Source: Bradyrhizobium neotropicale
GTDB taxonomy: Bacteria; Pseudomonadota; Alphaproteobacteria; Rhizobiales; Xanthobacteraceae
DNA length: 64,000 nucleotides
Reading direction: 5' to 3'
Assembly: GCF_001641695.1 (NCBI RefSeq)
Contig: NZ_LSEF01000091.1
Coordinates: 82,489 to 146,488, forward strand
Below are positions 43,959-53,301 of this stretch, in pieces. The position numbers and the translations under genes were made by a program. The notes beneath the pieces were generated by a model that worked only from the letters and a program-made list of their open reading frames with translations, searched no databases and was not told the DNA's origin. How positions within the stretch are numbered: position 1 is the stretch's first letter; each line of letters opens with the position of its first letter.

Positions 43959-45692
43959 ATGACCGGCAACGAGCGCAGCGCAATTGAGACTTACGAGTGC
44001 GATGTGCTCGTGGCCGGATCGGGGGCATCCGGCATGTCGGCCGCGATCACCGCCCGCTCCCGCGGCCTCGACGTGCTGATCGTCGAGAAGGAGTCGCGCT
44101 TCGGCGGCACCACCGCGCGCTCCGGCGGCTGGCTGTGGATCCCCGGCACCTCGCTGGCGAAGGCCTACGGCATCGAGGAGACACTGGAGCAGGCCCGCAC
44201 CTATCTACGCCACGAGGCCGGCAACAATTTTGATGCCGCGCGCGTCGATGCGTTTCTCTCGGCGGGCCCCGAGGCCGTGGATTTCTTCACCACCAAGACC
44301 GCCCTTCGCTTCGACATGCCGCTGGTGTTTCCGGACTACCACGCCGAAGCGCCCGGCGGCGCGCAGGGCGGCCGGTCGATGGTGACGCGCCCGTTCGACG
44401 GCCGCGAGCTCGGCGATCAGATCAAGACGCTCGGCATGCCCCTGCCCGAGCTCACCGTGTTCGGCATGATGCTCGGATCGGGCAGGGAGATCATCCATTT
44501 CATGCGCGTGACGAAGTCGCTGACCTCGGCGGTCTACGTCGCAAAGCGCCTGTCGCGGCACTTCATGGACGTGCTGCGCTATGGCCGCGGCATGACGCTG
44601 ACCAACGGCAATGCGCTTGCGGGACGCCTCGCCAAATCCGCACTCGATCTCAAGATTCCGATGTGGCTCTCCGCGCCCGCGCGCGAGTTGACGATCGAAA
44701 ACGGCGCGGTGACCGGCGCGATTGTCACCCGCGAGGGACGCGATATTCGTGTTCGCGCGCGGCGGGGCGTCGTGCTCGCCTGCGGCGGCTTCCCGCATGA
44801 CGTTGCACGGCGCAAGAAGATGTTCCCGCATGCGCCGACCGGCAACGAGCACTATTCCCCGGGACCGACCGGCAACAGCGGCGACGGCCTGCGCCTTGCG
44901 GAGAGCGCCGGCGGACGCATCGAGGATCGCCTGCCGAATGCAGCGGCCTGGGTCCCGGTGTCGCTGACCACGCGCAAGGACGGATCGAAGGGCGTGATGC
45001 CGCATTTCATCGACCGCGCCAAGCCCGGCGTGATCGCGGTGATGCGCGACGGCAAGCGCTTTGCCAACGAAGGTAATTCCTACCACGACTTCGTCCAGGC
45101 GATGGTCAAGGCGGCCAAGCCCGGCGAGGAGATCGCGGCCTTCCTCGTCTGCGATCACAAGACGCTGCGAAAATACGGCCTCGGCTGCGTGCCGCCCTTC
45201 CCGATGCCGCTCGGTCGTCATTTGAGCACCGGCTATCTCATGCGCGGCGATACGCTGGAGGCGCTCGCGGCGAAAGCCGGCATCGACGCCAAGGCGTTCT
45301 CCGCAACCGTGGCGCAGTTCAATGCCACCGCTCCACAAGGACATGATGCCGCCTTCGGCAAGGGCTCGAAGGCCTATAACCGCTACCAGGGCGACGCGCT
45401 GCATGGCCCCAATCCCTGCGTCGCGCCGCTCGAGAACGGGCCGTTCTACGCCATCAAGATGGTGGTCGGCGATCTCGGCACCTATGCCGGCATCGTCACC
45501 GACGAGAACGCGCGCGCGCTCGACGGCGAAGGCCGCGTCATTCCCGGGCTCTATGCCGCGGGCAACGACATGGCGAGCATCATGGGCGGCAATTATCCCG
45601 GCGCCGGCATCACGCTTGGGCCGGCACTGACCTTCGGATACATTGCCGGCCGTCATCTCGCCGACAGCGCCGCCAAGCGCAACGCGGCATAA
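43959..45692 (+). CDS. FAD-dependent oxidoreductase (fumarate reductase / ketosteroid dehydrogenase type)
   Basis: 577-aa flavoprotein. An ADP-binding motif VLVAGSGASGMSAAITARSR and FGGTTARSGGWLWIPGTS lie near the N-terminus, and LYAAGNDMASIMGGNYPGAG with the following helix at the C-terminus, as in the FAD_binding_2 group that includes 3-ketosteroid-1-dehydrogenase and fumarate-reductase flavoproteins. No signal peptide, so presumably cytoplasmic. It shares an operon with the binding protein and an IclR gene; substrate unknown. Confidence 0.88.
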   Translation: MTGNERSAIETYECDVLVAGSGASGMSAAITARSRGLDVLIVEKESRFGGTTARSGGWLWIPGTSLAKAYGIEETLEQARTYLRHEAGNNFDAARVDAFLSAGPEAVDFFTTKTALRFDMPLVFPDYHAEAPGGAQGGRSMVTRPFDGRELGDQIKTLGMPLPELTVFGMMLGSGREIIHFMRVTKSLTSAVYVAKRLSRHFMDVLRYGRGMTLTNGNALAGRLAKSALDLKIPMWLSAPARELTIENGAVTGAIVTREGRDIRVRARRGVVLACGGFPHDVARRKKMFPHAPTGNEHYSPGPTGNSGDGLRLAESAGGRIEDRLPNAAAWVPVSLTTRKDGSKGVMPHFIDRAKPGVIAVMRDGKRFANEGNSYHDFVQAMVKAAKPGEEIAAFLVCDHKTLRKYGLGCVPPFPMPLGRHLSTGYLMRGDTLEALAAKAGIDAKAFSATVAQFNATAPQGHDAAFGKGSKAYNRYQGDALHGPNPCVAPLENGPFYAIKMVVGDLGTYAGIVTDENARALDGEGRVIPGLYAAGNDMASIMGGNYPGAGITLGPALTFGYIAGRHLADSAAKRNAA

Positions 45693-45708
45693 ACCAGCGC
45701 GGAGGCGC

Positions 45709-46503
45709 ATGAAGAGAGAAAGCCGCGGCATCCAGTCGATCGAGGTCGGCGGAGAATTGCTCCGCGCCCTCGCCCGAAGTGGCGAGCCGATGATGCTGCG
45801 CGATCTTGCGCGCGAGGCCGGCATGACGCCGGCCAAGGCGCATCCTTATCTGGCCAGCTTCTCCCGCATCGGCCTGATCGAGCAGGACGAGACCACTGGC
45901 CGCTACGAGATCGGCGCGCTGGCGCTGGAACTCGGGCTGATCAGCCTGCGCCGCCTCTCCGGCGTGCGCATCGCGAGGCCGAAGATCGCGGCGCTCGCGA
46001 GCCAGATCGGCCACGCCGTCTCACTGGCGGTGTGGGGCACGCATGGACCGACCGTGGTGCAGCTCGAAGAGCCGGGCCAGCCCGTGCACATCGTGATGCG
46101 CGCCGGCTCGGTGATGGCGCTGCTGGAGACCGCCACCGGCCGCGCCTTTGCGGCCTTCCTGCCGGAGAAGACGATCAACGCCGCGCTCGAAAGCGGCCTC
46201 GATCGTCACGGCGTCGGTTACAATCCGAAGCGCGCGATCAAGAGCGCGAAGGTCGCCGAGATGCTCGCCGAGGTCCGCAAGCATGGCCTCGCCCGCGCGC
46301 TCGGCGATCCCCTGCCGGGCGTCAATGCGTTCTCGGCACCGGTGTTCGATCATTCCGGCCATGTCGCGCTGGTCATCACCGCGATGGGCCCGGAAGGCAC
46401 CTTTGATGCGCGCTGGGACAGTCCCATCGCCAATGCCTTGCGCGACTGCGCCGGCAGCATCTCGAAGCGGCTCGGCCACGGGATGACTATTGCGGCGGAG
46501 TGA
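45709..46503 (+). CDS. IclR-family transcriptional regulator
   Basis: 264 aa from the ATG at 45709 (GGAGG 4-5 nt upstream; the open frame from 45643 overlaps the flavoprotein). N-terminal winged helix MMLRDLAREAGMTPAKAHPY and C-terminal effector domain (LETATGRAFAAFLPEKTINA, NAFSAPVFDHSGHVALVITA). Follows the flavoprotein by 16 nt, so it probably regulates its own operon from the 42653 region. Confidence 0.92.
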   Translation: MKRESRGIQSIEVGGELLRALARSGEPMMLRDLAREAGMTPAKAHPYLASFSRIGLIEQDETTGRYEIGALALELGLISLRRLSGVRIARPKIAALASQIGHAVSLAVWGTHGPTVVQLEEPGQPVHIVMRAGSVMALLETATGRAFAAFLPEKTINAALESGLDRHGVGYNPKRAIKSAKVAEMLAEVRKHGLARALGDPLPGVNAFSAPVFDHSGHVALVITAMGPEGTFDARWDSPIANALRDCAGSISKRLGHGMTIAAE

Positions 46504-46533
46504 CAATGTAGGGCACACACGCTCCACATTCTC

Positions 46534-46640
46534 CCGTCATCGCCCGGCTTGACCGGGCGATCCCAGTATTCCAGAGGCAGTCGTAGATTCGCAGAGAGGC
46601 CGCGGCGTACTGGGTGCCCCGGTCAAGCCGGGGCACGACA
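46534..46640. repeat. Long inverted repeat between convergent genes
   Basis: CGCCCGGCTTGACCGGGCGA on the left and CCCCGGTCAAGCCGGGGC on the right pair with few mismatches over about 35 bp; each arm is itself palindromic. It belongs to a short intergenic repeat family and would work as a two-way terminator between the IclR and SDR genes. Confidence 0.75.
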
Positions 46641-46666
46641 GCGTTCGTGATGCGCGGCGACGCGCC

Positions 46667-47446
46667 CTACTTCTCCTTCACCGGCACCGTGTAATTCAGA
46701 ATCAGCCGCCCGCCATCCGGATAGATCGTCTGTCCGGTGATATAGGACGCATCGTCGCTGGCGAGGAACGCGACGACGGAGGCGACCTCGCTTGGCTCGC
46801 CGCCGCGGCCGATCGGGGTGCGTGACAGCACGTTTTTGCGGGCATCCTCGGACGTGTAGATCGCGGACGCCACCATGTCGGTCAGGATCGTACCCGGTCC
46901 GACCGCCACGACACGGATGTTATGCGGCGCGAGCGCGACGGCAGCGACTGACGTGAGCTGCTTCATTCCGCCCTTGGAGATGGCGTAGGTCGCGAGCGTC
47001 GGAATCGCCAGCAGCGCGTTGACCGAGGACATGTTGATGATGACCCCGTCGCCGCCTTGCGCGATCATCTGCTTGGCCGCGGCCTGCACGCCGAAGAACG
47101 CGCCCTTCAAATTGATGGCGAGGACGTCGTCAAAATCCTGCTCGGAGATCTCCAGGATGTCCTGGTTGCGCGCGACGCCGGCATTATTGACCATGATGTC
47201 GAGCCGGCCGAACTCCTTTACGGCGGTCGCGACGAGCCGGTCGACGTCGGCGCGCTTGGCGACATTGGCGACAATGGTGCGCAGGGCATCCGGCCGTCCG
47301 AGCTCGGCGGCCGTCTTCGCAAGGCCATCGGCATCGACATCCGAGATGACGACCTTGACGCCGTCATCGAGGAATCGTTGTGCGCAGGCCTTGCCGATGC
47401 CCCGCGCCGCGCCGGTGATGGCGGCGACCTTGCCGGAAAGTTTCAT
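46667..47446 (-). CDS. Short-chain dehydrogenase/reductase (SDR)
   Basis: 259-aa NAD(P)-dependent Rossmann-fold oxidoreductase. TGAARGIG is the glycine-rich cofactor motif, NNAG is present, MSSVNALLAIPTLATYAISK holds the Ser-Tyr-Lys catalytic set, and the C-terminus has GQTIYPDGG. The ATG at 47446 has GGAG 7 nt upstream; the open frame adds three residues. It follows the split TPP enzyme, so it may reduce the aldehyde made by that decarboxylase. Confidence 0.92.
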   Translation of the reverse strand: MKLSGKVAAITGAARGIGKACAQRFLDDGVKVVISDVDADGLAKTAAELGRPDALRTIVANVAKRADVDRLVATAVKEFGRLDIMVNNAGVARNQDILEISEQDFDDVLAINLKGAFFGVQAAAKQMIAQGGDGVIINMSSVNALLAIPTLATYAISKGGMKQLTSVAAVALAPHNIRVVAVGPGTILTDMVASAIYTSEDARKNVLSRTPIGRGGEPSEVASVVAFLASDDASYITGQTIYPDGGRLILNYTVPVKEK

Positions 47447-47503
47447 GGGTCTCACTCCAGAATAGCTCCTCGCGGCAGGCCCACTCCGGGTGAGGACTCC
47501 AGC

Positions 47504-48094
47504 CTAGGCCGCCGCAAAGCCGAGAAGAGCACGGAACCGGTTCTTGATAAAGACGGCATCGCGCGACGGCAGCGAGCGCGGCGGATTTTCCGCCAGAACC
47601 TTGATGACGAACAGGCGCGGTCCGTCGGCGGGCTCACTGAGCTGCGCCGCAAGGCGTTCCACCTCAGCGATCGTGCGCGCGGTTCCGGTCGCGGCAAAGC
47701 CGCAAGCCGCGGCAATCGCCGTCAGATCGACACCGCGCCCGGTGTGGCTCGCCTGCATGCCGGTCTCGCCGAAATGCTGGTTGTCGATCACGACGATGTC
47801 GAGGTTGCGGGGACGCGCGACGCCGATCGTGGCGATGCCGCCGAGCCCCATCAACTGTTCGCCGTCACCGGTCAGGACTAGGGCGCGCTTTTCCGGCTGT
47901 GCTTGCGCAAGACCGAGCCCGATCAGCGCGGCGCCGCCCATCGCGCCCCAGAGATAAAAATTGTCGTCGCGGTCGCCGGCCGCATGCAGGTCGTAGGTCG
48001 GGGAGCCGAGGCCCGAGACGACCAGCGTGTCCTTGCGATGCTTCAGGAGAGCCGCGACGGCAGCACGGCGATCAAGTTGGGAGGAAACCGGCAT
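47504..48094 (-). CDS. TPP-dependent 2-oxo-acid decarboxylase, C-terminal (beta) subunit
   Basis: 196 aa, equivalent to the C-terminal thiamine-diphosphate-binding half of sulfopyruvate or phosphonopyruvate decarboxylase: WGAMGGAALIGLGLAQAQPE, the TPP motif LTGDGEQLMGLGGIATIGVA with NLDIVVIDNQHFGETG. The ATG at 48094 lies 5 nt after the alpha-subunit stop. Two-subunit layouts of this type are known from sulfopyruvate decarboxylase (ComD/ComE). Confidence 0.85.
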   Translation of the reverse strand: MPVSSQLDRRAAVAALLKHRKDTLVVSGLGSPTYDLHAAGDRDDNFYLWGAMGGAALIGLGLAQAQPEKRALVLTGDGEQLMGLGGIATIGVARPRNLDIVVIDNQHFGETGMQASHTGRGVDLTAIAAACGFAATGTARTIAEVERLAAQLSEPADGPRLFVIKVLAENPPRSLPSRDAVFIKNRFRALLGFAAA

Positions 48095-48099
48095 CGATA

Positions 48100-48642
48100 T
48101 CACCACTTCTTCTTACCGATCAGGCGCTGCCCGATCAGGACCGCGATCTGCTGGTCGGATTCGTAGGCAAGCGCTGCGGCCGATTCGACGGTTTCGATCA
48201 AATCCTCCGGCGTCTCCGCACGCATCACTTTCATGCCTATCGCTTCCAGCGAAGGCTGCGTGGCCCGGCTCATCGGCACCTGCCAGGGATTGAACTCGGC
48301 CCACTCGCCGCGCATCGTCACCAGCATCAAGAGCGGAAAGCGGCCGATCGCCGACAGCGACAGCATGTTGATGCAATTGCCGACCCCGCTCGATTGCATC
48401 AAGAGCACGCTGCGTTGGCCGCCAAGCCAGGCACCGGCCGCGATCGCGACGCCCTCCTCTTCCGTCGTCAGCACGTTGGTGGTGACGTCGCGGTCGGCCG
48501 AGAACAGGCGGATGAGCTGGCTGTGGCCGGCATCGGGGACATAGGACATCTGCCGGACGTCGGCGGCTTTCAAGACGCGATAGAGTTCGGACGGCCAGTC
48601 ATCGCCGGCGCTGGAGTCGAGATGAGGTTGTGGGCTGTGCAC
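48100..48642 (-). CDS. TPP-dependent 2-oxo-acid decarboxylase, N-terminal (alpha) subunit
   Basis: Pyrimidine-binding half of the same split enzyme. VPDAGHSQLIRLFSADRDVT, TTEEEGVAIAAGAWLGGQRS (with the expected catalytic Glu) and SSGVGNCINMLSL are the family pattern. A GTG at 48642 has GGAG 7 nt upstream (180 aa); an ATG at 48660 is the alternative. Sulfopyruvate is one possible substrate, giving sulfoacetaldehyde, but phosphonopyruvate-like or other oxo-acids are equally open. Confidence 0.82.
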   Translation of the reverse strand: MHSPQPHLDSSAGDDWPSELYRVLKAADVRQMSYVPDAGHSQLIRLFSADRDVTTNVLTTEEEGVAIAAGAWLGGQRSVLLMQSSGVGNCINMLSLSAIGRFPLLMLVTMRGEWAEFNPWQVPMSRATQPSLEAIGMKVMRAETPEDLIETVESAAALAYESDQQIAVLIGQRLIGKKKW

Positions 48643-48771
48643 CGCGGGTCTCCGTTGCATTCGGAAGGCACGCTAGCGTCTCTCTCACGCGATGGCTCTG
48701 ACCGTCTGGCACGACCAGATATCGAGGGATTGTATAGCTCACCGAAGCCGCCAGCGACGGAGCCAGCACTC

Positions 48772-48795
48772 CCTCTCCCCGCTTGCGGGGAGAGG
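48772..48795. terminator. Hairpin after the GntR gene
   Basis: CCTCTCCCCGC-tt-GCGGGGAGAGG, an 11-bp perfect stem 10 nt beyond the gntR stop. CTCTCCCCGC-type hairpins are a common intergenic repeat; here the position fits a terminator. Confidence 0.6.
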
Positions 48796-48805
48796 TGACG
48801 TCCTC

Positions 48806-49519
48806 TCAATTCGCCGCAGATCTTGCCGCAGCCGGCATATAGATCTGCGCGTAGCCTTCCTTGATCGCGGCGGTGATGCGATCGAGGCGGCGGTCGATGT
48901 GTTTCTCCAGCACGGAGACGCAGGCCGCCTCGTCGCGCGCCTTCAAGCCTTCGACGACGGCGCGATGCTCGGCCTGCGTATTGGAGCGGTTGATGCGGTC
49001 CATGTCGATCCAGCGCACGAAGCGGATGCGGGCGTTGACGTTGCGCAGGACGCGCAGCATCTCGGCATTGTTCGACATCACCATCAGCCGCTCGTGGAAG
49101 GTCTCATCCAACTCGACGAGCTCGACCGAGGACCGCTCGCCGGGATCGGGACCGGTGGCTTCGAGGAATTTCAGGAGCGCGTCGATGTCCTCGTCCTTGG
49201 CGCGCTTGATGGCGAGGCGGATCGAGGCGACCTCGATCGATTTGCGCAGCTCGTAGAGATCGAAGATCTCGTGCGCGTCGAGCTCGCGGCAGAAAAAGCC
49301 TTTGCCGGGCGTGAAGCGCAGGAAGCCTTCGGTGTTGAGGCGATTGAGCGCTTCGCGCAGCGGCGTGCGGCTGACGCCGAGCCGCTTGGCCAACTCGCCT
49401 TCGTTGAGACGTTCGCCCGGCTTGAATTCGTAGCTCACGGCCATCGCCTTGAGCTGTTCATAGACGCGATCGACGATGCTATCGGAAGCCAGTTCCACGT
49501 TGCTCTTCATAAGCTGCAT
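48806..49519 (-). CDS. GntR-family regulator (FCD domain, FadR subfamily)
   Basis: 237 aa. The winged helix reads RLNEGELAKRLGVSRTPLRE ALNRLNTEGFL, followed by an all-helical FCD effector domain (FDLYELRKSIEVASIRLAIK, LVELDETFHERLMVMSNNAE). Position at the end of the amino-acid catabolic genes suggests it controls them; TGTATTCAG sites upstream of the divergent operons (55880 and 56013) fit the TnGTATnCnA type of operator used by this subfamily. Confidence 0.9.
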   Translation of the reverse strand: MQLMKSNVELASDSIVDRVYEQLKAMAVSYEFKPGERLNEGELAKRLGVSRTPLREALNRLNTEGFLRFTPGKGFFCRELDAHEIFDLYELRKSIEVASIRLAIKRAKDEDIDALLKFLEATGPDPGERSSVELVELDETFHERLMVMSNNAEMLRVLRNVNARIRFVRWIDMDRINRSNTQAEHRAVVEGLKARDEAACVSVLEKHIDRRLDRITAAIKEGYAQIYMPAAARSAAN

Positions 49520-49618
49520 TCATGCCCGAACACAGCCTAATATACCGGGGCTGTGTGGGCGATGGCAATGCAAACGACGTCTTAGCAGAGTTTGTTCAGA
49601 GCTTTGCGACACCCCGAC

Positions 49619-50362
49619 TCAGGCGAAAGCGCGCGGCCGCAGCCCAGCATGAAACCAGGTGATCATGGAATAGATGTCATAAACGGGCAGCCCGACCTCG
49701 GCCTGCAAGGCGGCGGCATAAGGTGGCATGTTGGTGCATTCGAGCACGATCGCGCCGACATCCGGATTCTTGGCAACGAGCTCCTTGCCGGCCTCAACCA
49801 CGTCGCGCTCGGCCTCGGCAACGTCCATGTCGTCCTTCTCGGCCTTGATCAGAACGCGGAAGAACTCCTTGCCGTTCTCGGTGCCGACCAGCGGCGTGTC
49901 GAGCGGCACGCCGGCGCCTTCGAGATGGGCCGGCGTCAGCGTCGAGCCGGACACCGTGACGAGACCGACGCGCTTGCCGGGCGGCAGCGTCGCCTGCACC
50001 CACGACACCTGCATCAGCGATGACGTCGCGACGGGGACGCCGACGGCGGCCGCGATCTCCTTCTGGAACAGCGACAGGAAGCCGCAATTGGTGGTGATGG
50101 CTTCGGCCCCTAACCGCACCAGATCCTTCGCCGCGTCGATGAAATCCGGCAGCAGGCCCGCCGCGCCCTTCAGCACGACCTTCTCCGGCGAAGCGCCGCT
50201 CACCACGCGATACAACACGGGGAACGGCCAGGTCGTGCCGTTGCCCATGTCGCCGGGAATGCGGGGGAAGCGTGCTTCCAGCATCAAAATGCCGAGCGGC
50301 GCGCCATAGATGGCCTTGCCGCCGCGGGCGATACGGGAAGACGAGTTGGCTGGAAAGGTCAT
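49619..50362 (-). CDS. Aspartate/glutamate racemase-family protein
   Basis: 247 aa. Two catalytic-type cysteines stand in ITTNCGFLSLF (Cys93) and VLECTNMPPYAAAL (Cys209), the pattern of cofactor-free racemases and maleate isomerase-like enzymes. It starts 9 nt downstream of the D-amino-acid dehydrogenase stop. With that enzyme it could convert an L-amino acid to the D-form for oxidation, or isomerise a dicarboxylate. Confidence 0.85.
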   Translation of the reverse strand: MTFPANSSSRIARGGKAIYGAPLGILMLEARFPRIPGDMGNGTTWPFPVLYRVVSGASPEKVVLKGAAGLLPDFIDAAKDLVRLGAEAITTNCGFLSLFQKEIAAAVGVPVATSSLMQVSWVQATLPPGKRVGLVTVSGSTLTPAHLEGAGVPLDTPLVGTENGKEFFRVLIKAEKDDMDVAEAERDVVEAGKELVAKNPDVGAIVLECTNMPPYAAALQAEVGLPVYDIYSMITWFHAGLRPRAFA

Positions 50363-50371
50363 GGTGCGATC

Positions 50372-51637
50372 TCAGAGGAAACGATTGGGTGCGAACGGCG
50401 CGAGCTGAATCTCCGGCGTCTTGCCGCTGAGCAGTTGCGCGACGAGACGGCCGGTCCGGGCCGAGCCGACCAGGCCGACATGGCCGTGGCCGAAGGCGTA
50501 GACGATGTCGCGCGAGGCGCGCGCGTAGCCGATGCAGGGACGGCCGTCCGGCATGCTCGGACGGTGGCCGAACCAGGTCTTGATGCGCGAAGCCGGAATG
50601 TCCTTCGGCAGTTTCGGGAACATGCTGAAGAGGTTGTTGCGCAGGATCTCGGCGCGCTTCCAGTTCGGCTCGGCCTCGAGGCCTGCGATCTCGACCGTGC
50701 CGGCGGCGCGCAGGCCCTTGTCGGTCCAGTTCACCACCATCTTGGCATCGGACGCCATCATGGAGTTGCGCGGACCCGACTCCGGGTTCTCGATCATGAC
50801 GTGATAGCCGCGCTCGGTCTCGAGCGGCAGCGGATCACCGACGGATGCGGTCAGCCGCTTTGAGTGAGCACCAGCGGCGACAACTGCGGCATCGCAGGCG
50901 ATCTCACCGCTCTCGGTGACGACCGCAACGAGCTTGTTGCCGTTGAGCTTGAGGCCCGTTGCCTTGGCGCGCACGAGCTTCGCCCCGCTCGCCAGCGCAT
51001 GATTGGCAAGTGCTGCGACATAGGCGCCGGGATCGCGACAGCGTCCGGCTTCCTCCACCACCACGCCAAAGGTGTAGCGCGGATGCAGATCGGGCTCGCG
51101 CTGACGCATTTCGTCGGTGGAAAGCTCCAGCCATTCGACGCCGACACGCTTGCGCAGGCGCCAGCCGAGATCGTTGTCGAAGTTGCCGCGCGACGGGAAG
51201 ACATGCATGACGCCATTGCGTTCGATCAGTTCCGGCACGCCCGCCTCTTCCGCAAGCTTCCTGTGCAGCAGCGGCGCGTCCTTCAGGAGATCACGCAGCG
51301 CGAAGGCCGTCTTCTCAACGCGCGCCTCGGTCCAGCCCGAGAGCAGATATTGGATCAGCCAGGGCAAGGCCTTCGGCAAATACGACCAGCGGATCGCGAG
51401 CGGCCCGAGCGGGTCCATCAGATAGCCCGGCACCTTCTTCCAGATGCCCGGCTCGGCCGGCGGGATCACCGAATGCGACGATAGCCAGCCGGCATTGCCA
51501 TAGCTCGCCGCCTGTTCGCCACCGGGCTCGCCCGCGTCGATCAGCGTGACGCGGTGTCCTTCGCGCAGCGCCTCGATGGCGCTGATCACGCCGACCGCGC
51601 CGGCGCCGATGATGGCAACGTGGCGGCCGGTCGACAT
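50372..51637 (-). CDS. D-amino-acid dehydrogenase (DadA-like flavoprotein)
   Basis: 421 aa. The FAD motif HVAIIGAGAVGVISAIEALR and GGEQAASYGNAGWLSSHSVIP are typical of the DadA group, as is WFGHRPSMPDGRPCIGYAR near the C-terminus. It would oxidise a D-amino acid to the 2-oxo acid, passing electrons to quinone. Its ATG overlaps the stop of the TPP enzyme by one base (TGATG). The open frame to 51703 is not used. Confidence 0.9.
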   Translation of the reverse strand: MSTGRHVAIIGAGAVGVISAIEALREGHRVTLIDAGEPGGEQAASYGNAGWLSSHSVIPPAEPGIWKKVPGYLMDPLGPLAIRWSYLPKALPWLIQYLLSGWTEARVEKTAFALRDLLKDAPLLHRKLAEEAGVPELIERNGVMHVFPSRGNFDNDLGWRLRKRVGVEWLELSTDEMRQREPDLHPRYTFGVVVEEAGRCRDPGAYVAALANHALASGAKLVRAKATGLKLNGNKLVAVVTESGEIACDAAVVAAGAHSKRLTASVGDPLPLETERGYHVMIENPESGPRNSMMASDAKMVVNWTDKGLRAAGTVEIAGLEAEPNWKRAEILRNNLFSMFPKLPKDIPASRIKTWFGHRPSMPDGRPCIGYARASRDIVYAFGHGHVGLVGSARTGRLVAQLLSGKTPEIQLAPFAPNRFL

Positions 51638-53301
51638 CAGCCGCCCTTTACTGCAGCCGCGAAATCCTTGCCGACCGAGATCGCGCGCGGATCGATGATG
51701 CAATGCAGGATCGACGGCTTGCCCGAGGAAAGCGCGCGCTCGAACGCCGGCGCGAACTCTTCGGTGCGCTCGACGCGCTCGCCATGGCCGCCGAACGCCT
51801 TCGCATACATTGCGAAGTCCGGATTCTTGAGCTGGGTGCCGACGACGCGACCAGGATAGTCGCGCTCCTGGTGCATGCGGATGGTGCCGTATTGTGAATT
51901 GTCGACGACGATGACGATCAGCGGCGCATCGTACTGCACGGCGGTCGCGAATTCCTGGCCGTTCATCAGGAAGCAGCCGTCACCGGCAAAGGCAACGACG
52001 ACGCGATCCGGAAATTGCCGCTTGGCAAGCACCGCCGCCGGCACGCCATAGCCCATCGAGCCCGAGGTCGGCGCGAGCTGGGCGGCGAAGCTGTGGAAGC
52101 GGTGATGGCGATGGATCCAGCCGGCATAGTTGCCGGCGCCGTTGCAGACGATCGCATCCTTCGGCAGGCGGTCGCGCAGCCAGGTCATGACCTGACCATA
52201 CTGGAATGTGCCCGGCAGCTCGCGCGCCTTGTCGGTCCAGGCGAGATAGTCGGCGTGCGCCTTGGCAGCCTCGCCCTTCCAGGCAACCGTCGCGGCCGGC
52301 TTCAGCGTCTCGACGGCGGCCGCGAACGCAGCCGGAGTCGCCTGGATCGCGAGCGCCGGCTGATAGACGCGGCCGAGCTCTTCCGAGCCCGGATGAACGT
52401 GGATCAGCTTCTGCTTCGGCGTCGGAATATCGAACAGCGTGTAGGACGAGGACGGCATCTCCGACATGCGGCCGCCGATCAGCAGGATGACATCGGCGCC
52501 GTCAATGCGCGCCTTCAGGCTCGGGCTCGGCCCGATGCCGAGATCGCCGGCATAGTGCGAATGATCGGCGTCGATCAGCGAGGCCCGGCGGAACGAAGTC
52601 GCGACCGGCAGGTCGAAGCGTTCGGCAAAACGCGCGATGCTCTTGGTTGCTTCATCCGTCCAGCGCGAGCCGCCGAGAATCAAGAGGGGCGCCTTGGCAC
52701 TGGCGAGCATCGCGCAGACGCGCTCGATATCTGATGGCGCGGGCCAGCTCACCGCCGGCTCGATGCGCATTGCGTCCGCTACGGCGGCGGTTTCGGTCAG
52801 CATGTTCTCCGGCAGCGAGACCACGACAGGACCCGGGCGGCCCTGCATCGCGACGCGGAACGCGCGCGCGACCAGCTCCGGAATGCGATCGGGACGATCG
52901 ATCTCGACCGCCCATTTCGCCATGGTGCCGAACACCGCCTTGTAGTCGAGCTCCTGGAAGGCCTCGCGCTCGCGCATGCCGGTATCGACCTGGCCGACGA
53001 ACAGGATCATCGGCGTCGAATCCTGCATGGCGATGTGGACGCCGTGGCTGGCATTGGTCGCGCCGGGGCCGCGGGTGACGAAGCAGACGCCCGGCCGTCC
53101 CGTGAGCTTGCCATAGGCCTCCGCCATCATCGCGGCGCCGCCTTCGGCCCGGCAGATCATGACGTCGATCGGGCTGTCATGCAGCGCGTCGAGTGCCGCA
53201 AGATAGCTCTCGCCCGGCACGCAGGTGACGCGCTCGACGCCTTGGGCGACGAGCTGATCGATCAGGATCTGGCCCCCGGTGCGGGTGTTGCGAATGGTCA
53301 T
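51637..53301 (-). CDS. Thiamine-pyrophosphate enzyme, acetolactate-synthase-like
   Basis: 554-aa three-domain TPP enzyme: CRAEGGAAMMAEAYGKLTGR with the catalytic Glu, RPGPVVVSLPENML, and the C-terminal TPP motif AGDGCFLMNGQEFATAVQYD, VDNSQYGTIRMHQERDY. It lacks an adjacent regulatory subunit, so it is probably a catabolic 2-oxo-acid decarboxylase or ligase and not the biosynthetic IlvB. It starts inside the end of the aminotransferase gene (4-nt overlap). Confidence 0.88.
   Translation of the reverse strand: MTIRNTRTGGQILIDQLVAQGVERVTCVPGESYLAALDALHDSPIDVMICRAEGGAAMMAEAYGKLTGRPGVCFVTRGPGATNASHGVHIAMQDSTPMILFVGQVDTGMREREAFQELDYKAVFGTMAKWAVEIDRPDRIPELVARAFRVAMQGRPGPVVVSLPENMLTETAAVADAMRIEPAVSWPAPSDIERVCAMLASAKAPLLILGGSRWTDEATKSIARFAERFDLPVATSFRRASLIDADHSHYAGDLGIGPSPSLKARIDGADVILLIGGRMSEMPSSSYTLFDIPTPKQKLIHVHPGSEELGRVYQPALAIQATPAAFAAAVETLKPAATVAWKGEAAKAHADYLAWTDKARELPGTFQYGQVMTWLRDRLPKDAIVCNGAGNYAGWIHRHHRFHSFAAQLAPTSGSMGYGVPAAVLAKRQFPDRVVVAFAGDGCFLMNGQEFATAVQYDAPLIVIVVDNSQYGTIRMHQERDYPGRVVGTQLKNPDFAMYAKAFGGHGERVERTEEFAPAFERALSSGKPSILHCIIDPRAISVGKDFAAAVKGG

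Noticed and set aside
51637..53301. Calling the TPP enzyme sulfoacetaldehyde acetyltransferase (Xsc) or biosynthetic IlvB
   Set aside because: The motifs support only an acetolactate-synthase-like enzyme; no regulatory subunit or phosphate acetyltransferase is adjacent.
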